Shown here in pieces: positions 24,209 to 34,165 of a stretch of DNA of 64,000 nucleotides (position 1 is the first letter of the stretch; every line of letters begins with the position of its first letter). Origin of the DNA: Bacteroidales bacterium UBA5197 (GTDB lineage: Bacteria > Bacteroidota > Bacteroidia > Bacteroidales > Lentimicrobiaceae); NCBI GenBank assembly GCA_002412885.1, contig DHVX01000062.1:132951-196950 (forward strand). The letters are read 5' to 3'. The notes under the pieces were generated by a model that saw nothing but the letters and a program-made list of their open reading frames with translations, had not been told where the DNA came from and did no database searches. A program made the translations under genes and the position numbers.

Positions 24209-27200
24209 ATGAAAAATAAGGAATTATTTACACTGAATCCGGAACTGGTAAACCTGAAAAATGAAGGGGTTGCCAAACTAAGAACAATCAATGAAAAAGA
24301 TGATCTCACTATTGCCGAATATGAGCTGAGAACTTTTGTATGCGAAGGTGAGTACCACGATGGTTTAAAAAAGATGCTTGAATATTACCTGCAGAATTTT
24401 TCAAGTTCGGAACAGCCGGTATTTTGGGTAAGTGGTTTTTATGGCAGCGGGAAATCACATTTGGTGAAAATGGCCAGTTACTTGTGGAATGACTTTGAGT
24501 TTCCAAATGGTAAGTCTGCCCGCAATATAAAACCTTTACCTCAAGATATTCAGGACTTGTTTGTTGAAATAGATCGCAAACAGAAAATACAGGGTAAGCT
24601 ATCCATTGCAGGCACATTGCGCGACTTCCCTTCAAAAGATATTCGTTATTCGTTCATTCAATTGTTGCTAAACAATCTGGGCTTACCACCTCAGTACCAT
24701 CACTTCAAATTTGTCTATTGGGCAATGGGTGAAGGAATATATGAAAACCTTAAAGCATTGGTCGAAGCCGCTGGTAGAGACTTTAGAAAAGAAGTTGAGA
24801 ATCTTTTTGTTTCCACAGTTCTTGCAAAAGCAGTGCTCGAATTGCTTCCGGAAATGGCCGAAAATGAGATGAAGTTAAAAGAACTCTTCAAAGCTCAGTT
24901 TCCAAGAGTGGAATCAATAGGCCGGGTCGATTTTGTAAAAACCATCCGTGATCAGATTCTACCTCTGTCTTTTGGAGATAAAATCCCTTGTACAATCATT
25001 GTTTTGGATGAAGTTCAGCAATTTGTCGGGCAGGATACAGTTTTAGCTGACGATGTTCAGTTCCTGGCCGAAGATCTTTGTTCCCGCTTTGATGGCAAAT
25101 TCCTTCTGGTTGGTACAGGTCAGAATGCATTAACCGATACTCCCATTCTTCAAAAGTTAATGGCGCGTTTCCGTGTACCTATACAGTTAACAAATACAGA
25201 CATTCAAACGGTTATACGCAAAACAATCCTTGATAAAAAACCTTCCGCTTTTTCAGTGCTCAATACCCGGCTGGATGCATCCCTTGGTGAAATATCACGT
25301 AACCTCGAAGGTACCGTATTTGGATACATTACTGAAGACAAAAACACCCTTGTTGCCGATTATCCCTTGCTTCCTTCAACCCGTAAATTGTGGAATAAGA
25401 TTCTACAGGTTATCGATGTAGCAGGTACATCAGGGCAGCTCCGCAACCAGTTGCGCATTATCGACGATAGTTTGAAAACCATTGCCAATCTGGAAGTGGG
25501 CCAGACAGTCCCGGCAGACTTTATCTTTAATCAGAATCAAACCCAGCTTATTCAGTCAGGCCTCTTAATGAATGATACTTGCAATCTCATTCAGGGAAAG
25601 AAAGCAAAGGGCGGTGATAGCGAAATAGAAGGCAGGATTTTGAGTGCTGTTTTCCTTTTGGATCAGGTTACCTCAAATATTTCAGATACCGGGCTGAAGT
25701 CAAATGATATTACCATAGCCGACCTGCTGATAGACAACCTGAATGTGAACTCTGATGCATTTCGCAATAAGGTAAAAGAGCTGATCAAAAAACTGGTGGA
25801 TGAAAAAGTGCTTATGCCAATCGGTAGTGAGTATAAACTGCAAACAAAGATTGGGGCAGAATGGGAGCAGGAATTCACCAAACAATACATCAAGCTGAAT
25901 AATTCAGGCGATGATCAGATACAGGGCCTCCGCAGAGAAAAACTGGTGGCTCACTTTAAAGAAAAGACAAGGGGCATCAATGTAACCCAGGGAACTTCAA
26001 AAATGGTCCGCGACTTTGATCTCTGGGATAAAGACACCATGCCGAACACCGAGCATAAACTGAATTTGTGGATTCGTGATGGCTGGTTTGAAAGTGAGGG
26101 CATCGTCGAGAATGAAATTCGTGCAGCCGGCAACAATTCACCATTGGCGTATGCCTTTGTGAAAAAATTCAGAGATCCTGAATTGAGAACGGAGATTATA
26201 AAGTTCCTGGCAGCTGGTTTTACAATTCCGGCCATGGGTGTGCCATCAACACCAGAGGGAGAACAAGCCAAGAAGAGCATGGAAACCCGCCAATCACAGG
26301 CCAGAAATGCCATTCAGGAACTCATTGAAAAAATCTGTGATGAAACCACCGTTTTTCTTGCCGGTGGCAATAAAATACAAAATGGTACACTAAAGGAAAA
26401 CATTCAGGAAGCCCTTAACAGCATTGCTGACCGGCAGTTTCCTGAGTTCAAAAGCAAAGCTGATTTTCTGAATTGGGGTCAGGCATTGACGAAAGCATTG
26501 GCTGGCAATCCCGATGCTTTGAGTGCCATCCATTACAACGCCGATGTGGACAAACATCCTGTAGCTTCTGAAATTTTGCGGTTTATGGGGAATTCCTCCA
26601 AAATGGGTAAGGACATCCGCAACCAGTTTATGAAATCTCCTTACGGCTGGCCTCAGGATGCCATTGATACCCTGTTGATCATGCTGAAAAACCTGCAGCA
26701 CATTTCTACCAATGAAACCGATCTGAAGGTTGCCAAAATTAACCAGGCCTCATTCAAAAAGGAAATACACATCCTTGGGGCAAAGGAAAAAATCGCCATT
26801 CGCAAACTATTCCAGGATGCCGGCATTACCTGCCCGCCCAACCATGAGATTTTCCCTTACTCAAACGAGTACCTTGAAAAATTAAAAATCCTTGCCGCCC
26901 GTGTAAGCGGCGATGCACCCAGGCCCGAACCCATCAACATCGATTTCTTAAAGGAAATTGAAAACAAGGAAGGCAATGAGCGGCTTTTGGACATTCTGCT
27001 TCAAAAGGATAACCTCCATGCTAAGTTTACCGATTGGTCTGCAAAGGCAAAACTGGTTGACAAAAGAGAACCACTCTGGAATTTACTGGTCGATCTGACC
27101 AGCCATGCCCCGGACGAACCCGAAATGGAGCAACTCAAAACCGAAATCAGCGCCATTCGTGTCGATCGGCTGCTACTTCAGGAGCCCGACCTGGTTCAGC

Positions 27201-27643
27201 CCATACTAAATGCCATCGCCGAGAAACTCCTGTCAATTCTCAACAACAGAAAGTCCATTTACAATGCGGATTACGATAAGCGTATGGCAGAATTGCAGAC
27301 CAACGATGATTTCAATAAGTTGACGCCTGATCAGAAACATATTATTCTGGTTAAACATCAGATATTGGCCAAGCCTCAGATCAATATGCTGGATGCAACT
27401 GCTTTACTAAATCAACTGAACAAAGCCTCACTTTACAACTGGGATACCAAAATCGCGGCTTTACCCGGGCAGTTTCAGGCAGCTTTAGAGGAGGCTATGT
27501 TGATAGTTGCACCCAAAGCAAAAACATTCACTCTCCCGCGAAAAACCATCGCCTCACAGGCTGATATTGAGAAATATGTTTCTGTATTAAAAACTGAATT
27601 GGAAAACCTGTTGAAAGAATCAAGTTCAATTATTTTGAAATAA
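24209..27643 (+). CDS. brxC: BREX ATPase BrxC
   Basis: A 1144-residue P-loop protein, slightly shorter than the usual 1200. Walker A is G76-F-Y-G-S-G-K82-S-H and Walker B is T-I-I-V-L-D267-E268-V. The rest is the long helical region typical of BrxC/PglY. It is an AAA-type ATPase thought to couple phage recognition to PglX and PglZ. Its stop codon shares one base with the pglX start (TAATG), so the two are translationally coupled. No disruption is seen. Confidence 0.93.
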   Translation: MKNKELFTLNPELVNLKNEGVAKLRTINEKDDLTIAEYELRTFVCEGEYHDGLKKMLEYYLQNFSSSEQPVFWVSGFYGSGKSHLVKMASYLWNDFEFPNGKSARNIKPLPQDIQDLFVEIDRKQKIQGKLSIAGTLRDFPSKDIRYSFIQLLLNNLGLPPQYHHFKFVYWAMGEGIYENLKALVEAAGRDFRKEVENLFVSTVLAKAVLELLPEMAENEMKLKELFKAQFPRVESIGRVDFVKTIRDQILPLSFGDKIPCTIIVLDEVQQFVGQDTVLADDVQFLAEDLCSRFDGKFLLVGTGQNALTDTPILQKLMARFRVPIQLTNTDIQTVIRKTILDKKPSAFSVLNTRLDASLGEISRNLEGTVFGYITEDKNTLVADYPLLPSTRKLWNKILQVIDVAGTSGQLRNQLRIIDDSLKTIANLEVGQTVPADFIFNQNQTQLIQSGLLMNDTCNLIQGKKAKGGDSEIEGRILSAVFLLDQVTSNISDTGLKSNDITIADLLIDNLNVNSDAFRNKVKELIKKLVDEKVLMPIGSEYKLQTKIGAEWEQEFTKQYIKLNNSGDDQIQGLRREKLVAHFKEKTRGINVTQGTSKMVRDFDLWDKDTMPNTEHKLNLWIRDGWFESEGIVENEIRAAGNNSPLAYAFVKKFRDPELRTEIIKFLAAGFTIPAMGVPSTPEGEQAKKSMETRQSQARNAIQELIEKICDETTVFLAGGNKIQNGTLKENIQEALNSIADRQFPEFKSKADFLNWGQALTKALAGNPDALSAIHYNADVDKHPVASEILRFMGNSSKMGKDIRNQFMKSPYGWPQDAIDTLLIMLKNLQHISTNETDLKVAKINQASFKKEIHILGAKEKIAIRKLFQDAGITCPPNHEIFPYSNEYLEKLKILAARVSGDAPRPEPINIDFLKEIENKEGNERLLDILLQKDNLHAKFTDWSAKAKLVDKREPLWNLLVDLTSHAPDEPEMEQLKTEISAIRVDRLLLQEPDLVQPILNAIAEKLLSILNNRKSIYNADYDKRMAELQTNDDFNKLTPDQKHIILVKHQILAKPQINMLDATALLNQLNKASLYNWDTKIAALPGQFQAALEEAMLIVAPKAKTFTLPRKTIASQADIEKYVSVLKTELENLLKESSSIILK

Positions 27644-30600
27644 TGGCAGTACTCACTTCCCAACAACGCAATACGCTGGAAACAGCTGTTAAACTGGCCC
27701 GAAAAGCGGCTGAAACAGGTGCTTTCAATGCTTTGCACGGACTGGCCGTGGACCATCCTGAGCCATTTGCCCACATGAATCCAAGCCAGCGTGCGCTCCG
27801 AAATAACCTTCGCAGTAAAGCCCGTTTGCTGGGAGATGCCTTGCCTGCCAGCGGGGCACAACAAATTGCACACCTCAGTAACGAACTGGCCTACGAAACC
27901 TGGCATAAAATGCTCTTTGCCAAATTTTTAGAAACCAATGCCCTGCTTATGCACCCCGATGGTGTAGCTATAACCATGCAGGATAGTGAAGAGTTGGCAA
28001 ATGACGAAGGGTATGTTGACAAATGGGATGCTGCCGCCAATTATGCCAGTAAAATGCTGCCGGCAATATTCAGAACCGACGACCCTTTAATGCAGGTACC
28101 TTATGCCACCGACGAACGCATAAAACTTGAATCCATTATTGATGCCCTTGAAAACCAAATCTTTATAGCCGATGATGCATTGGGCTGGGTGTATCAGTTC
28201 TGGCAAAGCGAAGCCAAAGCAGCTATTAATGCCAGTGGTGAAAAAATTGACGGAGCAAAACTTCCAGCCGTTACACAGCTGTTTACCGAACCTTACATGG
28301 TTCATTTTCTTATTGACAATACCCTGGGGGCCTGGTGGGTAAGCCGAAACCCGGGTACGAAACCACCGGTGAAATTTGAGTATTTACGCTTACTGGATGA
28401 TGGCACACCCGCAGCCGGAAGATTTGAAGGCTGGCCCGAAAAGACTGCTGAAGTAACTTCTCTTGACCCATGCATGGGTTCAGGCCATTTTGTAGCTTCT
28501 CTGTTTCCGGTGTTTGCATCACTTCGTATGCTTGAAGAAGGATTAACAAAAGAAGAAGCCACCGACAAAGTAATTGCCGAAAACCTGCATGGACTTGAAA
28601 TAGACCCCCGTTGTACACAAATAGCCGCTTTTAATCTTGCGCTTACTGCGTGGAAGTTCTGTGGCCATTACAAAGTACTGCCCGAGATGAACCTGGCCTG
28701 CAGTGGTATTGCCCCTAAAGGAAAAGTTGAAGATTGGTTAAAATTGGTAGGCAAAGTTGAAAGAAGTGAAGACAAGGAACGTATGGAAAATGGTATGCGG
28801 GCTTTATACGAGCATTTCCAATTGGCCCCTGAGTTGGGCAGTTTGCTTGATCCCACTACTATTAAAGCCGATGCATTTACAGCAAGTTTTGAACAACTAC
28901 AACCGGTATTGAAACAAGCCCTTGAAAACGAAGCAGACTCTGAACAATTGGAAAGAGGGGTTATGGCTGCTGGGATTGCTAAGGCCGGCCAGTTACTTGC
29001 AAAGGAGTACACCTTGCAGATAACCAATGTGCCTTACCTGGGAAAGGGTAAGTTTGATAAAGTACTTTCTGATTATGTATTGAAAAATTATGTTGATGCT
29101 AAAGGTGATTTAGCCACTGTTTTCTTGAAACGATTGTTAAAAACAACTATAAAAAATGGTATCGCATGTTCAGTGATGCCCCAAAACTGGATATTTCTAT
29201 CAACCTATAAAAAATATAGAGAATTGTTATTAAAGAATTACACATGGAGTTTTGTGGTTCGTTTAGGAGAACATGCTTTCGAAAGTTCAGAAGCTGCGGG
29301 GGGCTTTGCATGCTTGGTAAGCCTACTTAACGCAACACCTATCAATGAGAAACAGTTCATTGCTTTAAACGCAGCTAATAATAGAGGAGAAAAGCCTATT
29401 TATGCGCCTGAAAAAAAGGAGTTACTTAAAACAAGTATGTTGATACAGATAAGACAAAACGATCAACTTAAAAACCCTGACAATACAATTGTTTTTGGAG
29501 AGATTTCTAATCAGACATTATTGTCAAAATTTGCTAATTCACATCAAGGGGCACACACGTTCGACATAAGTAGATTTAGATTATTCTTTTGGGAAATGAA
29601 TTCTCATATGACTAATTGGACTTTTCATTCAAGTAGTCCATCTGGTTTAGAAAATTATTCAGGCTATCATTTTATCAGTTATAAAAGAGAAGAGAATAAT
29701 GAATTTGGTAAAATCATTAAGGCAATTGCGAATGATCCAAATGAAACAAGGTCTGTAATGTGGCGGGCTGGCCATAATGCATGGGGTAATTTGGGCGTTG
29801 CCTGTGCATGGATGGGCACTTTGCCGGTTTCTATATATATTGGTCAATTATTTGATAATAGTGTTGCTGTACTAATACCCAAGAATAGCAGTCATTTATT
29901 ACCAATTTATACATTTCTTTCAAGTAAAAGTTATCTACAAGAAGTCCGAAAAATCAATCAGAAAACACAAGTTGCCGACAGCACTCTAATTAAGGTTCCT
30001 TTTGACCTTGACTATTGGCAAAAAATAGCTCAGGAAAAATACCCCAACGGCTTACCCAAACCTTACAGCGATGACCCAACCCAATGGCTGTTTCATGGGC
30101 ACCCAATAAAAACATACAATCCATTACAAGTTGCCTTAGCCAGGGTATTGGGTTATCGCTGGCCTGCGGAGTCAGATAAAGAAATGGAATTGGCAACCGA
30201 AGCCAGAGAATTAATAGAGGCCGTCAAAACATTCGACCATTTAAGCGATGAAGATGGCATATTTTGTATTCCATCGGTAAATGCAGAACCGGCAGGTGCA
30301 GAAAGATTAAGAGATTACCTGCAACAGGTATTTGCACGAGAATGGAACAACCAGACCATTACGCAACTGCTGCAAAAAGAAGGTGCAAAATCCACCAATC
30401 TGGAAGCCTGGTTACGGGATGAGTTTTTTGCGCAGCATTGTAAGGTATTTCAAAATCGCCCGTTTATCTGGCATATCTGGGATGGCCGCAACGATGGTTT
30501 TTCAGCCCTTGTCAATTACCATAAGTTGAATAAGGACAACCTCTCTAAACTTATTTACACCTATCTGGGCGATTGGATTCGTATGTGCGATGCCAAAAAG

Positions 30601-30939
30601 AAAGCCGGTGAAAGCGGTGCCGAAGGTTTACTGAGTGCCGCCCAAAAGCTGAAAGAAAGGCTGGAACTAATACTCGAAGGCGAAGCTCCCTACGATATTT
30701 TTGTCCGTTGGAAACCCCTGGAACAGCAACCCATCGGCTGGGAACCCGATTTAAACGATGGGGTGCGGTTGAACATCCGCCCGTTTGTAGAGGCCGGTGT
30801 ACTTCGCAATAAGTTCAATGTAAAATGGAGTGTGGATAGGGGCAAAAATCCGCCGGGCTCACCATGGGGGGAGATACGGGACAATGACAGGCATTTGGGG
30901 TTGGAGGAGAAGAGGAATGCAAGAGGCAATAATTCATAA
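27643..30939 (+). CDS. pglX: BREX-1 adenine-specific DNA methyltransferase PglX
   Basis: A 1098-residue methyltransferase. SAM-binding motif I is L-D275-P-C-M-G-S-G-H-F. Catalytic motif IV reads T-N462-V-P-Y465, a variant of the usual N-P-P-Y. A target-recognition region spans roughly residues 500-800, where codon use becomes more AT-rich. In type 1 BREX, PglX methylates the sixth position of an adenine in a non-palindromic 6-bp site, marking host DNA. The C-terminal part (about 800-1095) is conserved again. The divergent base composition of the recognition region fits recombinational exchange of specificity. Confidence 0.93.
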   Translation: MAVLTSQQRNTLETAVKLARKAAETGAFNALHGLAVDHPEPFAHMNPSQRALRNNLRSKARLLGDALPASGAQQIAHLSNELAYETWHKMLFAKFLETNALLMHPDGVAITMQDSEELANDEGYVDKWDAAANYASKMLPAIFRTDDPLMQVPYATDERIKLESIIDALENQIFIADDALGWVYQFWQSEAKAAINASGEKIDGAKLPAVTQLFTEPYMVHFLIDNTLGAWWVSRNPGTKPPVKFEYLRLLDDGTPAAGRFEGWPEKTAEVTSLDPCMGSGHFVASLFPVFASLRMLEEGLTKEEATDKVIAENLHGLEIDPRCTQIAAFNLALTAWKFCGHYKVLPEMNLACSGIAPKGKVEDWLKLVGKVERSEDKERMENGMRALYEHFQLAPELGSLLDPTTIKADAFTASFEQLQPVLKQALENEADSEQLERGVMAAGIAKAGQLLAKEYTLQITNVPYLGKGKFDKVLSDYVLKNYVDAKGDLATVFLKRLLKTTIKNGIACSVMPQNWIFLSTYKKYRELLLKNYTWSFVVRLGEHAFESSEAAGGFACLVSLLNATPINEKQFIALNAANNRGEKPIYAPEKKELLKTSMLIQIRQNDQLKNPDNTIVFGEISNQTLLSKFANSHQGAHTFDISRFRLFFWEMNSHMTNWTFHSSSPSGLENYSGYHFISYKREENNEFGKIIKAIANDPNETRSVMWRAGHNAWGNLGVACAWMGTLPVSIYIGQLFDNSVAVLIPKNSSHLLPIYTFLSSKSYLQEVRKINQKTQVADSTLIKVPFDLDYWQKIAQEKYPNGLPKPYSDDPTQWLFHGHPIKTYNPLQVALARVLGYRWPAESDKEMELATEARELIEAVKTFDHLSDEDGIFCIPSVNAEPAGAERLRDYLQQVFAREWNNQTITQLLQKEGAKSTNLEAWLRDEFFAQHCKVFQNRPFIWHIWDGRNDGFSALVNYHKLNKDNLSKLIYTYLGDWIRMCDAKKKAGESGAEGLLSAAQKLKERLELILEGEAPYDIFVRWKPLEQQPIGWEPDLNDGVRLNIRPFVEAGVLRNKFNVKWSVDRGKNPPGSPWGEIRDNDRHLGLEEKRNARGNNS

Positions 30940-30950
30940 AATAAGAAGCC

Positions 30951-31787
30951 ATGGCAATAAGCGCGCAGACTTTATTTCATTTTACGCAGTATCAATACTT
31001 ACAAAGTATTTTGAAATCAAAAGCATTTTTTCCAAGATATTGCTTTGAACCCTTTATTAATCAGGAAGACTTTATTGTAGCTTTCCCGGTATCCTGTTTT
31101 TGTGATATCCCGTTGTCTCAGATTTCTGACCACGCCAATACTTATCACCGTAATGGGATTGGCTTACAAAAGTCATGGGGAATTTCTAACGGCTTGAATC
31201 CACTTTTTTACCTTCAGAAGGAGTCTTACCCTTCGGCCATAATTCTTGACATATTCAAGTCTTTATTAGAAAAACGTAAAACGCTCAAGGATAAAACAAT
31301 AGCTATAGAGACTACAGATCCAATATTTATTAAAGCCTTTTTTGAATTAATATCCTATTACAAGCCAAGAGAAGGAAGGAATTGGATAAAGGAAACTAAT
31401 GATTTTGAAAAGTTTACAGGCGCTACTGCTAAATCAGGGGATAAGATTATAAATTTTTATGATGAAAGAGAGTGGAGATACGTTCCCAAAATCAATTTCA
31501 TGGAAAAAACCGATAGCGTGCCACTTAATTTTAAGCTAAAAGATTATTTTTATGATGATAATATTTTTCGCGAAGATAAATTTAGAGAGTCAAATTCTGA
31601 ATTAGAAAAATACCCGCTTACTTTTGAGGCCTCTGATATTAAATATATCATAGTCTCGAGATCATCCGATGTAAACAACATGGCAAAGTTTATATACAAA
31701 CTTGATGGCTCTATTTATTCTGCAGATGAAAAGAATTTACTCGTTTCTAAGATCATTTCATTGACTCAGATAAAAGAGGATTTCTAA
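30951..31787 (+). CDS. abiGi: AbiGi-family abortive-infection protein inside the BREX operon
   Basis: A 278-residue protein matching the AbiGi family: L-F-H-F-T near the N-terminus, S-C-F-C-D-I-P-L-S-Q-I-S-D-H, then G-I-G-L-Q-K-S-W-G and G-L-N-P-L-F-Y-L. AbiGi is the putative antitoxin half of the lactococcal AbiG abortive-infection pair; no AbiGii toxin gene lies nearby. It starts 11 bp after pglX and ends 43 bp before pglZ. Lower GC than its neighbours suggests later insertion. It may add a second layer of phage response or act with BREX itself. Confidence 0.82.
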   Translation: MAISAQTLFHFTQYQYLQSILKSKAFFPRYCFEPFINQEDFIVAFPVSCFCDIPLSQISDHANTYHRNGIGLQKSWGISNGLNPLFYLQKESYPSAIILDIFKSLLEKRKTLKDKTIAIETTDPIFIKAFFELISYYKPREGRNWIKETNDFEKFTGATAKSGDKIINFYDEREWRYVPKINFMEKTDSVPLNFKLKDYFYDDNIFREDKFRESNSELEKYPLTFEASDIKYIIVSRSSDVNNMAKFIYKLDGSIYSADEKNLLVSKIISLTQIKEDF

Positions 31788-31830
31788 AAACTTTCGAAAA
31801 ATGATAACCATAGGAAAAGTCAAATAATTA

Positions 31831-34152
31831 ATGGCACAAAGCATCTACGATAAAGTCATACAGGCACTTAAGCAAGCCGAAAACCACAACAGCAATGTTA
31901 TGGTAAAGCCGGAGGTTATCCTCTGGCCCGATCCTGAATACCAGTGGGTGGAAGTAATGGATGTACTAAAAGAATCCATCCCTCATCTGCTCACATATGG
32001 CACGTATGAGCCGGCTAAGAAACAAGGCCCTGCCATCTGGCTGAAGTGCATGATTTCTCATATGTTGCCCGAAGCCAACTGGAGTGAAGATACAATTCCA
32101 ATCATCTATCTGCCCGGGGTAGCTAAAACAGATTTAAGAAATGTTGAAAATGCAGTGTTTAATTTTCAGCCGCTGCTGGAATATCAATACACCGGCACCT
32201 TATTCATTCAGGAGAACGGAAGGGAATGGAGCATCCTGGCTTTTGTCGAGAATCCGGTCAATGGCTTAGGGGTTAAAGTAGCCAAAGACAATGCCACCAG
32301 AGATGCATTGAAGAAAACCCTGCCCACCATATTTCAGGATAGGGAGGTATTAGTCCATAAAACAATAATAGATGCCGATTATCTGAACAATCAACTTTTC
32401 CCAGATATGATTCCTTCTATCCTCAAATGGATGTGCAAAGGCGATGTTTTCTTTCAGAAAACAGATGCTGCCAGGATAGAGGTATTTGCCAATCTGTGCA
32501 AATCACAATATGAATTTGAACCCGATCATAAAAACATCAAAACCATTGCAGAAAAGCTGGGTTCACAGAAAAACTCATGGAAGTACGTTTGGCAATTGTA
32601 TGCCACAGCGCCACACAAGTACCCTGAAATAGAAGACTTGCTGCGTTTGGCAAAACCTGCTGACCTTGGCACTGGTATTTTTGCATTGCCCGATGAAAGC
32701 TGGCCCCAATTAAACGAGCAACAGGAAGAAGCACTGGCTCATGCCTTGACAAAAGCCGCCGCTCAGGATGCCGTAAAAGCATTGGCATTACTGAAGGAAT
32801 TGGAGAAAGAACATGGAGTAAGACGGAACTGGGTTTGGTTTGAATTAGGAAAATCGCCATTGGCATCTGCTTTACAATTTCTGGTTCAGATGGCTTCTAA
32901 AGCCGGAGAAAGCTATTCCTCTTCTTCAATTGAAGATATCAAGACCTATTATACTTCCGGAGGATATTTAGTTGACCAGTTTATGCGGAAATCTTTGGCT
33001 GCTGTTAAAACGGAGAAGGATAAAAGCATCGTAAAGTCCATCATCCAGCTTTTTTATAAGTCTTGGCTTGAAAACATTACGAATAAGTTTCAAAAATTGG
33101 TATCACAGAATGCAGGTATTTTTACATCACAAACTTCAACTTCAGAAGAGGAAACCTTCGTGTTGTTTGTAGATGCTTTTCGTTATGAGCTTGCAGAAGA
33201 GTTCAGTAAGAAGATAAATGAATCAGCACATCATTTAAAAGTTGAATTGAAGGCTGACTGGTCTGCTATTCCATCCTTAACACCCACTGCAAAACCAAAT
33301 GTGTCGCCCATTGCAACAGATATTTCTGTACAAAGTAACATTTCAGAATTCCGTCCGCAATTGCTAAATGGTAAGGATCTTATCACACCTGTTTTTCGCG
33401 AAGCACTGAATGCAAATGGCTTCAAACTTGTAACGAATACTGGAGATATAAATTCGGGAGGGAAATACTGGCAGGAAATAGGAGAAATTGATACGAAAGG
33501 ACACGAAGAACAAGCCGGCATGGTTAAGCGGATAGATGAATTATTCGAACAGGTGCTGGAAGTCTTGAACACGGCTTTCGAACGTGGAATCAAACGTATT
33601 AAAATAGTAACCGATCATGGTTGGCTTTTACTTCCTGGTGGCTTGCCAAAAATGCAGCTTAATGCAGGATTGACTGATGAACGCTGGGGCCGCTGCGCTC
33701 TGATCAAAGAAGGCGCTCATGTGGATCTGTTGCATCTTCCCTGGCGATGGAATCCATCGGTTTTTATTGCCTATGCTCCTGGAATATCATTCTTTAAAGC
33801 AAATCAGGAATTTGCTCATGGAGGTATTTCACTTCACGAGTGTCTTGTTCCTGTTTTAATTATCGAGAATCCTGTAACAATGCATATCGTAGCAGAAGTA
33901 AAAACTGTGAAATGGGTCAATCTTAAATGTACAATTGAGACTACTGATGTTCCTGATGGATATTCTGTGGATATCCGGACAAAATATAACGATGCAAAAA
34001 CCTCTGTGGTGCTGTCGCGGAATAGATTTCTGAAGAGCAGTGCTGTATCTTTGCTGGTTGATGATGAATCGGAGTCAAAAGCAGCAACCATCGTATTGCT
34101 CGATGAGAACGACAGAATAATGGATAAAAAACCTACCACCATCGGTGGTTGA
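31831..34152 (+). CDS. pglZ: BREX protein PglZ (alkaline-phosphatase superfamily)
   Basis: A 773-residue protein. The metal-binding phosphatase-type core is visible: F-V-L-F-V-D448-A-F-R, then T-D595-H-G and H663-G-G followed by S-L-H-E-C-L-V-P. PglZ is the hallmark of BREX systems and has metal-dependent nuclease or phosphodiesterase activity in studied examples. The N-terminal 400 residues are BREX-1-type helical. It ends at 34152, just before the chosen brxL start. Confidence 0.93.
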   Translation: MAQSIYDKVIQALKQAENHNSNVMVKPEVILWPDPEYQWVEVMDVLKESIPHLLTYGTYEPAKKQGPAIWLKCMISHMLPEANWSEDTIPIIYLPGVAKTDLRNVENAVFNFQPLLEYQYTGTLFIQENGREWSILAFVENPVNGLGVKVAKDNATRDALKKTLPTIFQDREVLVHKTIIDADYLNNQLFPDMIPSILKWMCKGDVFFQKTDAARIEVFANLCKSQYEFEPDHKNIKTIAEKLGSQKNSWKYVWQLYATAPHKYPEIEDLLRLAKPADLGTGIFALPDESWPQLNEQQEEALAHALTKAAAQDAVKALALLKELEKEHGVRRNWVWFELGKSPLASALQFLVQMASKAGESYSSSSIEDIKTYYTSGGYLVDQFMRKSLAAVKTEKDKSIVKSIIQLFYKSWLENITNKFQKLVSQNAGIFTSQTSTSEEETFVLFVDAFRYELAEEFSKKINESAHHLKVELKADWSAIPSLTPTAKPNVSPIATDISVQSNISEFRPQLLNGKDLITPVFREALNANGFKLVTNTGDINSGGKYWQEIGEIDTKGHEEQAGMVKRIDELFEQVLEVLNTAFERGIKRIKIVTDHGWLLLPGGLPKMQLNAGLTDERWGRCALIKEGAHVDLLHLPWRWNPSVFIAYAPGISFFKANQEFAHGGISLHECLVPVLIIENPVTMHIVAEVKTVKWVNLKCTIETTDVPDGYSVDIRTKYNDAKTSVVLSRNRFLKSSAVSLLVDDESESKAATIVLLDENDRIMDKKPTTIGG

Positions 34153-34165
34153 AAATATTTGCAAT

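Noticed and set aside
30951..31787. A full AbiG toxin-antitoxin pair
   Set aside because: Only the AbiGi-type gene is present; the next gene is pglZ, so no AbiGii partner exists here.
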